A stretch of DNA of 45,147 bases from Euryarchaeota archaeon UBA130 (GCA_002505775.1 DAVY01000017.1:1-45147), one strand, 5' to 3'. Shown: positions 32,614 to 40,639, numbered from the stretch's first letter. Numbers and translations are program-made. The notes: generated by a model from the letters alone, not told the origin.

Positions 32614-33354
32614 CTACAGGAACTGATAGTTTACGATTACCGCTAGGACCGCTCCTGAGAATGTAGCTAGTAAGTTTACAGCGTGCTTTCCGATATGCCC
32701 TTGATTCTCCAAAACAGCCCCTAACAGGGAGTCTATCTGGCAACCGAACCAACCTATCGCGGAAACCAAGCAAATGAATATTGGAAGTGATGTATCGAAC
32801 CCTCCATCCACAGGCAATATTGCCGCAAGAACGGCTATTGAAAGTGCCCCGAAAACTGCTGCCACTGTTCCGGTTGGGGACATCCCTCCGTTTGTTCCTT
32901 GGGGGACAGCTTGCAAGTTAATTATACTCCTCGTTCTGGTATCCAGTGACCCTATTTCTGAGGCCAAAGTATCGGAACAGGCCACTGCTACACATGATGA
33001 TAATGCCAGATAGTCCCAGCTGGACTCGGGGTACTGCCAATTGATTATGGATACAAGCATGGGCGCGGCGCCATTGGCCAGAACATTCCTCCACCCCCTG
33101 AGGCCCTCATTAGCCTCTGCTAACGAGATTGCTAGCTTCTCCTCGTACCTCCATCTCGTAGCTGATGAGCCTATGATCAAGAATCCCATCAATACTACGA
33201 GCCAGGTCCAATGTCCAGCCAAAGATACTGTCAAACCGACCGTAAGAGCGGCCAGAATCCCACCATTGTCAAGCATGTCCCTAACTTTTGTCACTATGAG
33301 CAAGCCCATGACAAGAAACAGGGAGATTATATGGTCGTCTGAGAGCTCAAACAT
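32614..33354 (-). CDS. DUF92 family membrane protein (VTE6/TMEM19-like)
   Basis: 246 residues, multi-pass. Hallmarks of DUF92 are present: the EANEGLRGWRNVLANGAAP block, VAVACSDTLASEIGSLDTRT and the GTNGGMSPTGTVAAVFGAL stretch. The one well-studied relative, plant VTE6, is a phytyl-phosphate kinase, so a polyprenyl-phosphate kinase role in isoprenoid recycling is a reasonable guess for archaea, where the lipids are isoprenoid. It is divergent from the CPBP protease gene across about 115 bases and lies 47 bases downstream of the 779-residue membrane protein start. Confidence 0.85.
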   Translation of the reverse strand: MFELSDDHIISLFLVMGLLIVTKVRDMLDNGGILAALTVGLTVSLAGHWTWLVVLMGFLIIGSSATRWRYEEKLAISLAEANEGLRGWRNVLANGAAPMLVSIINWQYPESSWDYLALSSCVAVACSDTLASEIGSLDTRTRSIINLQAVPQGTNGGMSPTGTVAAVFGALSIAVLAAILPVDGGFDTSLPIFICLVSAIGWFGCQIDSLLGAVLENQGHIGKHAVNLLATFSGAVLAVIVNYQFL

Positions 33355-33468
33355 GGATGCAATCGAAACACTTGCACAGTCCTCTGGTCAAGAATGATTC
33401 CCCAATTTCCTGACAATGAGGGGACTTGTTGGGGAATATGTGAATAGACCAGTGCATCCTCAACTGTC

Positions 33469-34263
33469 ATGGATGGCAGGGGAGGAGCTGTTCAGGGAGC
33501 TTTCATCAATTTTTTCACAATGAATCCTATTCTGCCCCCTGAGCCGATAATTGACTACTCAACTGAAGGAGTCAGCAAAAGTAAGATTGCCTCTTGGGCG
33601 GTTATTTTTTCATTTCTCGTATCTTGGATGGTTGTTCTAATCATAGGGATATTGGCCATGACCGTTCTATTGATGATTGTAGGGGTTGGAGAAGGTCCGG
33701 CTTTCTCGATTGGATCGATTGTAATTGAAATTATTTTGATTCCGATGATTTTGTTTTTCATTTACGTAGATGGAAGTCTTGAAAGGACTAGGGAATTACT
33801 TCGTTTTGGCTCGCTGAAGAGAGGCTTGACAATTGGATTGGCCGTACCAGTGTTTGCTATGATTGTAGACAATATCTTGGTGCTGGTATACGGGGTGATG
33901 TTTGTAGCTATGTTTGGTGAGCCTACGATTCCGGAACTTCCTGGCGGCACATCTTGGGAATCATCCAGCTCAGCCTTAATTCTAACTTTCATCTCGATTT
34001 GTATTCTGACCCCGATATCCGAAGAGCTCCTATTTCGAGGATACATTCTAGATTCTATCAATCGGATTCATGGCAAATGGCCTGCTATTTTGCTTAGTTC
34101 ATTGTTGTTCGGACTTGTTCATTTCGACCCATACATCATCGGAATGGCGGCAATAGGAGGGGTGATTTATGGTTGGATTAGGATTAGGACGGGTAGCTTA
34201 ATTCCGGGAATTGTTGCACATGCAATGTGGAATACGATGGCATTGATTGTGACCTATCTTTAG
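33469..34263 (+). CDS. CPBP family intramembrane metalloprotease
   Basis: 264 residues here; the internal ATG at 33520 (MNPILPPEPIIDYS) is a likely alternative start since the first 17 residues are not conserved-looking. The CPBP (CAAX protease and bacteriocin-processing) motifs are complete: EELLFRGYILDSINR, FGLVHFDPY and HAMWNT, supplying the Glu and His residues of the intramembrane zinc site. About seven hydrophobic segments are visible. The substrate is unknown. Confidence 0.9.
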   Translation: MDGRGGAVQGAFINFFTMNPILPPEPIIDYSTEGVSKSKIASWAVIFSFLVSWMVVLIIGILAMTVLLMIVGVGEGPAFSIGSIVIEIILIPMILFFIYVDGSLERTRELLRFGSLKRGLTIGLAVPVFAMIVDNILVLVYGVMFVAMFGEPTIPELPGGTSWESSSSALILTFISICILTPISEELLFRGYILDSINRIHGKWPAILLSSLLFGLVHFDPYIIGMAAIGGVIYGWIRIRTGSLIPGIVAHAMWNTMALIVTYL

Positions 34264-34367
34264 TGTCGCTCAGATCGCCCATCACTCTTGGTGCCTATTG
34301 CCCCCGGTGCGGTTTCTCATCACTGCGACAATAGTCGGAGTTGGGTTTGGCGTATTGTCTTAGCGAA

Positions 34368-34559
34368 TCACAATACGGCACCACAGATGCCACAAAAAAG
34401 CTCATTCCGGATTCCATCTCTTTGCATGCTCCATTCTCCACATGATGGGCAAGGGGGCAGTCCCTTCTCACTTGATTCAACCTTGGGCCCTTTTCTGAAG
34501 ATTTTCTTATACTTCTCAGGACGCCACCAACCCTTGGCTGGCCTCTTGATCTTAGGCAT
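34368..34559 (-). CDS. Small C-terminal zinc-ribbon protein
   Basis: 63 residues. A basic N-terminal half (PKIKRPAKGWWRPEKYKKIF) leads into a Cys-x2-Cys / Cys-x2-Cys ribbon (CPSCGEW ... FCGICGAVL) close to the C terminus. Such short archaeal ribbons often bind nucleic acid or a polymerase, but no specific family is recognised. The start is only 18 bases from the divergent oxidase start, so their promoters must overlap the coding regions. It is embedded in a longer open frame on the same strand that has no family features. Confidence 0.7.
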   Translation of the reverse strand: MPKIKRPAKGWWRPEKYKKIFRKGPKVESSEKGLPPCPSCGEWSMQRDGIRNELFCGICGAVL

Positions 34560-34577
34560 GGTCGACCGAAGGGCGGT

Positions 34578-35573
34578 ATGCTCATGAGGTTATTCTCGGA
34601 CGGATACCCAGTGCTTGGGCAGGATAGCGTATTAGACATCTCGATAATCGGAGCCGGAGTCTCCGGCCTGAGCACAGGCATAAGACTCCTAGAGGCAGGG
34701 CACGATGTGACGATTTTCACAGAAAGTATCAGCCCGGATACTGTTTCTGATACCGCGGCCGCTTGGTGGTATCCATTCCTGGCCGAACCATTGGAAAAAA
34801 CCAACCAGTGGTCTGCTGAAACATTCTATGAACTGGTACGTCTCATGGAAGAAGAAGGCGTTTCTTGCATCACTATGAGGAAGGGCAAAGAGTTCCTTGA
34901 GGTCGAATCCCCGGCCCCTGGCTGGAGCAAACAGATCCCTCACTTTAGAATCCTTGACAGTGACGAAATCGCTCCCGGTTACACATTTGGCTGGGAAATA
35001 GAGGCGCCAGTGATTGAAATGCACATTTACATGCCATGGCTTATGGAGAGATTTGAGAGTCTGGGTGGCGATTTAAGAATAACAAAAGTGGGTTCGTTGG
35101 AAGAATTACCTGGAGATTTAGTGGTAAACTGTTGTGGACTTGGTGGCAAGGAGCTATGTCAAGATGATGATTTGGAGCCCGTCAGAGGGCAGATTGTATA
35201 CGTCGAACAAGATCCGGGATTCGGAAGATTCGACCAGCGTCCTGAATCTCTGATATACACAATTCCCAGACGGGATGTGACTGTTCTGGGTGGAACAGCG
35301 CAAAGGGGGGATTGGGACGAGACAATAAGGGAAGAAGATACAGAACACATACTTGACAAATGTGAGTCACTTTGGCCCGAGCTGGACAGATCGAAAATTG
35401 TGGGAGTGGCAGTAGGCCTCAGGCCCTCAAGGAAGTTAGTCAGGCTCGAAATTGAGAAATTGGCCTCTGGCAAATTTGTGATTCACAACTATGGCCATGG
35501 CGGAGCCGGTGTGACCCTTTCCTGGGGATGTGCTGACGAGGTGGCCAGTATAGTATCTAGTAAGATGACTTAG
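34578..35573 (+). CDS. FAD-dependent D-amino-acid oxidase-like protein
   Basis: 331 residues. The FAD-binding Rossmann motif ISIIGAGVSGLSTGIRLLEA starts near residue 20, followed by DTAAAWWYPF typical of eukaryal-type D-amino-acid oxidases, and the C-terminal VGLRPSRKLVRLE and HNYGHGGAGVTLSWGCADEV blocks that close over FAD and the substrate carboxylate. It should oxidatively deaminate a D-amino acid or a similar amine. A GTG at 34611 is an alternative start that removes a non-conserved leader. The 3' end overlaps the end of the convergent glutamine synthetase gene by 17 bases. Confidence 0.88.
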   Translation: MLMRLFSDGYPVLGQDSVLDISIIGAGVSGLSTGIRLLEAGHDVTIFTESISPDTVSDTAAAWWYPFLAEPLEKTNQWSAETFYELVRLMEEEGVSCITMRKGKEFLEVESPAPGWSKQIPHFRILDSDEIAPGYTFGWEIEAPVIEMHIYMPWLMERFESLGGDLRITKVGSLEELPGDLVVNCCGLGGKELCQDDDLEPVRGQIVYVEQDPGFGRFDQRPESLIYTIPRRDVTVLGGTAQRGDWDETIREEDTEHILDKCESLWPELDRSKIVGVAVGLRPSRKLVRLEIEKLASGKFVIHNYGHGGAGVTLSWGCADEVASIVSSKMT

Positions 35574-36564
35574 TAGTCGAAATTACTACTGCTCCTATCT
35601 TGTATGGATCGCCATTTGATGAAGGCCTTCTGTCCTCCAAACGCCCTTTCCATCCATCCTCGATAGTCCCTATTGGTATCCTTATCGAAGCCCCCCTATC
35701 AGAGACTCCGTACGAGAATTCGTGTATAGATTGGGTCTCGTGTAGGCCCGTCAATCTCTGCTCATTGTGAGCACCGTAGACATCTATGTGCTTCTTGATG
35801 TTCTTCCCGAAGGCCTCACAAATCTGACTCATGAGCTCCTCTCCCCCTTCGTCTCTCATCCTTCCATCGCTGAAGTTTACGTGCATTCCAGAACCATTCC
35901 AATCCGTAGGGCCAAGTGGCTTTGGATGCCACTCGATAGAGAGTCCGTATTTTTCGGCATTCCTCTCTGCTAGATACCTGGAAACCCAAATCTGGTCTCC
36001 AGCTTCCTTGGCACCCTTCGCAAAGATCTGGTATTCCCACTGCCCTACTGCAACTTCGGCGTTTATCCCCTCAACGTTCAAGCCGGCCTCGAGACACATG
36101 TCCAAGTGGGCCTCTATGATATCTCTTCCGAATGTATTCTTTCCACCAACAGAGCAGTAAAACTGCCCTTGTGGTGTTTGGTCACGGGGGAATCCAAGTG
36201 GAAGGTTTGTCTCTGGGTCCCATAGGAAGTACTCTTGTTCGTAGCCGAACCAGAAGTCGTCATCGTCTTCCTCTATTGTCGCCCTTCCGTTTGAAGGGTG
36301 TGGGGTTCCATCAGCGTTCAAAACCTCACACATAACCAAGAAGCCGTTTATTCTATCAGGATCAGGGCATATGAAAACCGGCTTTAACAGGCAGTCGGAG
36401 TCCCCTCCCTCTGCTTGTTGAGTAGATGAGCCATCGAAAGACCACATGGGGCATTCATCAAGGGTTCCTCCGAAATTTGTTCTAATCATCGTCTTACTTC
36501 GCATGCTTTGTGTCGGTTCATATCCATCCAACCAGATGTACTCTAATTTTGACTTAGTTGCCAT
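35557..36564 (-). CDS. glnII: Glutamine synthetase, type II (GSII)
   Basis: 335 residues, the compact eukaryal/GlnII form, not the 440-residue GSI found in most archaea. Landmarks: LEYIWLDGYEPTQSMRSKT, MWSFDGSSTQQAEGGDSDC, FGYEQEYFLWD, NGSGMHVNFSDGRMRDEGGE, YGAHNEQRLTGLHETQSIHE and the ASIRIP active-site strand. It makes glutamine from glutamate and ammonia with ATP. A TATA-like TTATTAA at 36588-36597 lies about 25 bases before the ATG, suggesting a leaderless mRNA. The type suggests an ancestral gene transfer from a bacterial or eukaryal GSII source, to be tested by phylogeny. Confidence 0.95.
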   Translation of the reverse strand: MATKSKLEYIWLDGYEPTQSMRSKTMIRTNFGGTLDECPMWSFDGSSTQQAEGGDSDCLLKPVFICPDPDRINGFLVMCEVLNADGTPHPSNGRATIEEDDDDFWFGYEQEYFLWDPETNLPLGFPRDQTPQGQFYCSVGGKNTFGRDIIEAHLDMCLEAGLNVEGINAEVAVGQWEYQIFAKGAKEAGDQIWVSRYLAERNAEKYGLSIEWHPKPLGPTDWNGSGMHVNFSDGRMRDEGGEELMSQICEAFGKNIKKHIDVYGAHNEQRLTGLHETQSIHEFSYGVSDRGASIRIPIGTIEDGWKGRLEDRRPSSNGDPYKIGAVVISTTKSSY

Positions 36565-36776
36565 AACCAGTCCCCAATAATGGGCGGTTTATTAATTGAA
36601 TGTATGTACAGAAATAGAGATGCAGTCTAATTATAATTACATGTAATTCTATTATTTCTGAACGAATGAAAGAATTATGCCTAAATTAGTGTTGATTCAT
36701 AGTTAATATTTTCTATCACAGCTGATTGAGTCTGGCGAATGTTCAGAACAAGGGGGTCGTGCAGGGCAGGAGAAGA
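36565..36776. promoter_or_regulatory. A/T-rich upstream region of glnII with a 14-base palindrome
   Basis: The 212 bases between glnII and tRNA-Ala are much richer in A and T than their surroundings and hold no gene. AATTACATGTAATT at 36635-36648 is a perfect palindrome about 70 bases upstream of the glnII start, and TGTA-TG-TACA at 36601-36610 is a second inverted repeat nearer the TATA-like element. Both could be operators for a nitrogen- or amino-acid-responsive regulator. No known consensus is matched with certainty. Confidence 0.5.
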
Positions 36777-36853
36777 TGGTGGACGTGCCGAGATTTGAAC
36801 TCGGGGCCTCTTCCATGCCAAGGAAGCGCGCTTCCAAGCTGCGCCACACGCCC
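36777..36853 (-). tRNA. trnA: tRNA-Ala(GGC)
   Basis: 74-base body at 36780-36853 plus encoded CCA at 36777-36779. Acceptor GGGCGTG pairs with CACGTCC, including the G3-U70 wobble pair that marks alanine tRNAs; D stem GCGC/GCGC; anticodon stem CTTCC/GGAAG with loop TTGGCAT, anticodon GGC; T arm CCGAG-TTCAAAT-CTCGG. No intron. Confidence 0.97.
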
Positions 36854-36889
36854 AATATACAGGCGAGCTCCTAGGTCCATTTAAGGAGA

Positions 36890-37441
36890 ATGGGTGGTAG
36901 CGACGGTCAGGTCAAAATGATTGGCGGGCCCGAGATTCCTGAAAAGTTGCTCACAGACATAAGGGGAGCCTTAGAAGGGATGGATGCCCCTTTCCTAAAA
37001 CACATTGAGAAAGAGCTAGAGCTGGTTTGGCTCGAGGAGGAAGACTCAAGATTGGGAATGACGAGGTTTGAATGTGACCATAACGAGATTTACAGAAGGA
37101 AAAGACTGTCACTTCCTCCTGGAAAGATTACGATTGGGATTAATCCGAAACTGAAAAATGATGAGGCTATGTTGCTTCACACACTCGCCCATGAAATACT
37201 ACATGCAGTAGGCTTACTAGATCATGGGGGCTCACATTCAGAAATTGTCTCATCTGTCGCACCGGCTCCGAAGTTGAATGAATCCCCTGTTCTCAGAAGT
37301 ATGAGGGAAGAAGTCCTCTCTAGCCTCCCAGAAAGGCAGTGGATATGCGGAAATTGTGGTCATTCATGGGAGCGAAGGAGGGTAACAAGGCCAGTCAGGT
37401 GCCCAAAGTGCGCCAGACCTTTCTCGAGATCTGGAAAGTAG
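36890..37441 (+). CDS. Zinc metalloprotease-like protein with C-terminal zinc ribbon
   Basis: 183 residues. LLHTLAHEILHAVGLLDHGG contains HExxH followed by a further histidine and resembles SprT-like and related archaeal metalloprotease folds. A Cys-x2-Cys / Cys-x2-Cys ribbon (WICGNCGHSW ... VRCPKCARPF) ends the protein, as in SprT-type proteins that repair DNA-protein crosslinks. The rest of the sequence is not clearly assignable, so SprT family membership is an inference. It lies between tRNA-Ala and tRNA-Arg. Confidence 0.72.
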   Translation: MGGSDGQVKMIGGPEIPEKLLTDIRGALEGMDAPFLKHIEKELELVWLEEEDSRLGMTRFECDHNEIYRRKRLSLPPGKITIGINPKLKNDEAMLLHTLAHEILHAVGLLDHGGSHSEIVSSVAPAPKLNESPVLRSMREEVLSSLPERQWICGNCGHSWERRRVTRPVRCPKCARPFSRSGK

Positions 37442-37473
37442 GGTTCATCTAATTGATGCGTGCGCGACGGTAC

Positions 37474-37550
37474 GGGCGATTAGTGTAGTCTGGATATCAT
37501 CCCGGCCTTCTAAGCCGGTGACACGGGTTCGAATCCTGTATCGCCCGCCA
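37474..37550 (+). tRNA. trnR: tRNA-Arg(UCU)
   Basis: 74-base body at 37474-37547 plus encoded CCA at 37548-37550. Acceptor GGGCGAT pairs with ATCGCCC, anticodon stem CCGGC/GCCGG, loop CTTCTAA giving anticodon TCT, T arm ACGGG-TTCGAAT-CCTGT with one wobble, discriminator G. No intron. It reads AGA (and possibly AGG) codons, which are common in this window. Confidence 0.95.
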
Positions 37551-37577
37551 TAAAATTGGCTTGCCTCACGAATCGCT

Positions 37578-37584
37578 CATATAC
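37578..37584 (+). promoter_or_regulatory. TATA-like box of the eL41-like gene
   Basis: CATATAC lies 23 bases upstream of the ATG at 37607, the spacing expected for a leaderless or nearly leaderless archaeal mRNA. No Shine-Dalgarno sequence is obvious between them. Confidence 0.45.
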
Positions 37585-37606
37585 GGGCAGTAGGTCGGCC
37601 GGGCCC

Positions 37607-37714
37607 ATGAAGAGGGGTTCCCGCGCTTGGAAGAAGCGAGGGCAGCAGCGCTGGAAGTGGCGTAAGAAGAAGCTGAGAAGGAGAAAGGCCGCTCGTAAAA
37701 GAGCGAAGCAGTAG
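37607..37714 (+). CDS. rpl41e: Very basic 35-residue protein, probably ribosomal eL41
   Basis: ATG at 37607, TAG at 37712-37714. The sequence starts MKRGSRAWKKRGQQRWKWRK and continues with Lys, Arg and Ala only, forming a single basic helix. The W-x-KK-x-LRR-x-K pattern matches eL41, the smallest ribosomal protein, which bridges the two subunits; known archaeal eL41 is about 22-37 residues. The N-terminal dozen residues are additional. It has its own TATA-like box and is followed by T-rich sequence. Confidence 0.65.
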   Translation: MKRGSRAWKKRGQQRWKWRKKKLRRRKAARKRAKQ

Positions 37715-37716
37715 TG

Positions 37717-37722
37717 TTTTTT
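37717..37722 (+). terminator. Oligo-T terminator after the eL41-like gene
   Basis: A run of six T directly follows the stop codon, with further T-rich stretches at about 37734-37740 and 37763-37768. Archaeal transcription ends at oligo-T without a hairpin, so this cluster is a credible terminator. The remaining 37769-37929 holds no recognisable feature. Confidence 0.5.
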
Positions 37723-37929
37723 GCTAGAATTCGTCTTTTTCGAGTTTGTTGATAGTCACCTCGTTTTTTCTCCCGTAAGTTATTCTGTCAACTGGAATTG
37801 ATAAATTAGTTCTCTGGGATAGTGGCTGGCACCAGAAGGTGTTGTCTGGGACGCATTGATTGGATCATGATTCATTTGTGGAAGATCATTGTAATGTAAA
37901 CAAACAATCAGGCGCATAATTGATATCTG

Positions 37930-38853
37930 GTGTATCAATGGAACTGTATGGCAGGAGTAAGGGAGTACTCGGATATTGATCGTTCGTGGACCACTTTCTC
38001 AATGGTCGGGATCGTACTCGCGCTGTCCTTACTTTTGATCTACATGGGAGATGGTTTTCAGGGCAATTCAATCTCTAGCATATCCTCATCTGAAAAACTT
38101 TCCACACCAGTGATTGCCGTATTCAGGGCGATTGTATCTCTAGTATGCTTTTCCACTATCGCATCAATAATTCTCGATCCAAAGGGTATGACCTACAACG
38201 TTCTAGACTATGAGACAAAATTGTATGGTCCGAAGAAGATTACCGGAACGACAAGAATGTCTGCATTTACAATGTGGAGCTTCACATTATTGGGAGTCTA
38301 CTTTGCTGTGTCATCATACTCCTCTTGGTCTGTTCACTACGGTTGGGAATTAGGAGAATGGGCGGTCTGGTTAGTACCCGCTCTTTTCTCCTCTGCAATA
38401 GCATCGGCATTTCTAGTGACAGTTACCGTCACCTACATGCTGATACCTGAAGCCAATGAGAGAGGGGATAATATCACCCATTATTTCAACTGGGATAGTC
38501 AGCTAATGCACAATGGGAACGTGATCTTCATCCTCATTGAAATGGCGGTTTCTGATATTTCGTTGAGTCTATGGTATGTTCCTTATCCAGTAATATTCGG
38601 TTGTATTTACGTCCTATTCTCGGCATTCAATGCCAGAAGGTCGGGCATCTACTTCTACGATTTCATTGATCCGAGATTAAATGGTTCCCACATTATTCAT
38701 ATGGTTCTCCTGGGAGTAATGTCAATACACTTCATTCTAGTATTGATAGTACAGGGTTTAGCTGAGCTAAACTTCACTGGATATGTACTGACATTGGCCC
38801 TCATAAGCTATCTGGCCACCACGTTCAGTGACCCCTCAGAGAAGAGAGACTAG
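37930..38853 (+). CDS. AIG1/Rolling-stone-like multi-pass membrane protein
   Basis: 307 residues with about seven hydrophobic segments; the ATG at 37948 (MAGVREYSD) is an alternative start. Family match is by pattern: SAFTMWSFTLLGVYF near residue 111 fits the FLTxWNxxLQ block of FAR-17A/AIG1 and Rolling stone proteins, and LMHNGNVIFILIEMAVS near 192 with VIFGCIYVLF and YFYDFIDP fits their H-x5-xxLE ... P-x-x-x-G-x-x-Y region. In human AIG1 and ADTRP, a Thr and a His at these places form the active site of lipid ester hydrolases; Thr114 and His194 correspond. The assignment is unsupported by search. The end overlaps the convergent tpiA end by 18 bases. Confidence 0.5.
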   Translation: MYQWNCMAGVREYSDIDRSWTTFSMVGIVLALSLLLIYMGDGFQGNSISSISSSEKLSTPVIAVFRAIVSLVCFSTIASIILDPKGMTYNVLDYETKLYGPKKITGTTRMSAFTMWSFTLLGVYFAVSSYSSWSVHYGWELGEWAVWLVPALFSSAIASAFLVTVTVTYMLIPEANERGDNITHYFNWDSQLMHNGNVIFILIEMAVSDISLSLWYVPYPVIFGCIYVLFSAFNARRSGIYFYDFIDPRLNGSHIIHMVLLGVMSIHFILVLIVQGLAELNFTGYVLTLALISYLATTFSDPSEKRD

Positions 38854-39498
38854 GTCCTCAAGCGCTTCTTTTGGGTTTGAAGACTTGGTCACGCCACTAG
38901 CTAGTAGAACTCCGCTGACGCCGAGTTCGATGGCCTTCGAAACGTCGAGCCCGGACTTGATTCCTGCGCCACATAGGACCATGACTTCTTCACTGGCTTC
39001 TCTTACTGCTGAAGCCGTGTCAGATACGATTTGAGGATCAGCTGATGTGACTGAGACGTCCCCCCCGATTAGCTCTGGAGGCTCCACTGCTACGTAGTTA
39101 GGCACCAATGCGGCCAGAGACTTTGCTTCGTCGATATCGGCTGCACAGGCACATATCTCGAAATCTTCTGGGACTTGATCCAATAACATGGCGACATGCT
39201 CAAGGCTGACCTTGTGCTCTGCATGATTTATCAAAGTCCCCTTGGCTCCCCTAGAAATAGCCGTCTCTGGATGAAGCCACCCTGTATTGGAGCCGAAACC
39301 TATTGGGTCCAGATGCTGGCACCATACCTCTAGATTAGGAGCCGCCTCTACTACTGACGAAAGGTCAAGCGCTGAAACTGCTGCCACTAGTCGTGCATCG
39401 GTCTGAACTGATTCCATGGCGCGTGCAAGCACTTCTGCTGAATGTCCCTGTGCTCCCTGATATGTCTTGAAATTGACAATAATGAGAGGCTTCTTCAT
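38836..39498 (-). CDS. tpiA: Triosephosphate isomerase, archaeal type
   Basis: 220 residues from the ATG at 39498 (the frame is open further to 39558, but MKKPLIIVNFKTYQ is the natural start). It interconverts dihydroxyacetone phosphate and glyceraldehyde 3-phosphate. The catalytic Asn/Lys of VNFKTYQ, His of LINHAEHK and Glu of AVEPPELIGG are present, and the phosphate-binding GVLLASGV is near the C terminus. The short length is typical of the archaeal form. Confidence 0.94.
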   Translation of the reverse strand: MKKPLIIVNFKTYQGAQGHSAEVLARAMESVQTDARLVAAVSALDLSSVVEAAPNLEVWCQHLDPIGFGSNTGWLHPETAISRGAKGTLINHAEHKVSLEHVAMLLDQVPEDFEICACAADIDEAKSLAALVPNYVAVEPPELIGGDVSVTSADPQIVSDTASAVREASEEVMVLCGAGIKSGLDVSKAIELGVSGVLLASGVTKSSNPKEALEDLVSLL

Positions 39499-39584
39499 GT
39501 TTGCGGGATGGGACCCCGAGATTTGAACTATCCCTGCCTTAGGCCGCCCATGGCCCAAGTGGACTATACTTCGCAGGTGGCGGG

Positions 39585-40538
39585 TTATTCCGATTTAACT
39601 ATGATTTCCCCGACCATGACAGCATTTGGGGGAATCATCGCCCCCTCCCCTATGATACATGATTCAAGATTAGCCCCATTTCCTATTGTGGCACCCTCAA
39701 GAATTACAGAGTTTCTCAAAGAAGCATTTTTGGATACCACCACATTACTTCCGATTGAGCAGCTCTCTACAGATCCCTCGACAACTGAATCAGGTCCAAT
39801 CCAAGAGCCATCAGCCCTCTTTCCAGCTGTAAATCTGTCATTATCAATACATACCATAGAAGCCTCAATGAATGAACTGGGAGTTCCGGCATCGACGAAA
39901 TAACCCTTGAATGGCAAGCCAGCCATCATTCCGGATTCGGCAATTGAAGGAAAAATCTCTCTCTCCATGCTGTATTTTCCAGATGGTAGAGATTCCAATA
40001 CACTTCTGCTAATTATTGAACATCCGGCATTTATGAGATTGGAAAACTCCGTTCCTCTCTCTGGTTTCTCTTGGAATCTTCTAATCATACCTGTATCATC
40101 GAGGTCACATACCCCGAATCTGCTGGGATCTTCGACCTCCCAAAGAGAGAGCGTTGCGCTAGCACCAGTAGTGAAATGATGTTGAAGCAGCGCCTTTACG
40201 TCCACACTTGAGATTAGGTCGCCGTTGAGGATTATTACTGGGCCCTCTCCCTGGAGCTTTGGAACAGCATGTGCCACAGCTCCCCCTGTTCCTAGTGGTT
40301 CGTGTTCTATGGAGAGCAAGACCTCGTATGGTACCACGTCTGACTCGGAGAATTCAATGATTTCTTCAACACCGTAGCCGGCAGCAACTACCACCCTATC
40401 GACCAAATCTTCCGGGATGGATTCAACCACCCTCTCCAGGAGAGTCTTGTCAAGAATTGGCAAAAGCGGCTTGGCTCTGCCCTCTGTAAGCGGGCGGAGT
40501 CTTGTGCCCAAGCCACCGGCCAGTACCAACACGTCCAT
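39585..40538 (-). CDS. Sugar-1-phosphate nucleotidyltransferase with left-handed beta-helix
   Basis: 317 residues. The N-terminal nucleotidyltransferase domain begins with VLAGGLGTRLRPLTEGRAKP, and GEGPVIILNGDLISS and INAGCSIISRSVLESLPSG follow, as in mannose-1-phosphate guanylyltransferases and glucose-1-phosphate thymidylyltransferases. The last 80 residues show hexapeptide repeats (SIGSNVVVSKNASLRNSVIL, ATIGNGANLESCIIGEGAMI) of a left-handed beta-helix. It supplies an activated sugar for glycosylation or envelope polymers. The nucleotide and sugar cannot be read from sequence. It is upstream of tpiA with an 86-base gap, and divergent from sucC. Confidence 0.88.
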   Translation of the reverse strand: MDVLVLAGGLGTRLRPLTEGRAKPLLPILDKTLLERVVESIPEDLVDRVVVAAGYGVEEIIEFSESDVVPYEVLLSIEHEPLGTGGAVAHAVPKLQGEGPVIILNGDLISSVDVKALLQHHFTTGASATLSLWEVEDPSRFGVCDLDDTGMIRRFQEKPERGTEFSNLINAGCSIISRSVLESLPSGKYSMEREIFPSIAESGMMAGLPFKGYFVDAGTPSSFIEASMVCIDNDRFTAGKRADGSWIGPDSVVEGSVESCSIGSNVVVSKNASLRNSVILEGATIGNGANLESCIIGEGAMIPPNAVMVGEIIVKSE

Positions 40539-40639
40539 GACCTTGGGGGATGGTGGAACTGTTTGAGCGCTGCGTGTCCCTGCCTAGGTCCCACTAGCGC
40601 ATCCTTCAAAGACAGAGTGCGAGTGGAGGGGCTTGTATT

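Noticed and set aside
34295..34804. 169-residue minus-strand frame overlapping the oxidase start and the zinc-ribbon gene
   Set aside because: It overlaps the FAD-binding motif of the oxidase, lacks family features and competes with the better-supported zinc-ribbon frame.
39505..39580. tRNA-like 3' segment between tpiA and the nucleotidyltransferase, sharing CCGAGATTTGAACT with the tRNA-Ala T arm
   Set aside because: The T stem does not pair (GATAG opposite CTCGG), no matching acceptor 5' strand is present, and the anticodon arm cannot be folded. At most it is a decayed tRNA remnant or a chance likeness; it is too weak to annotate.
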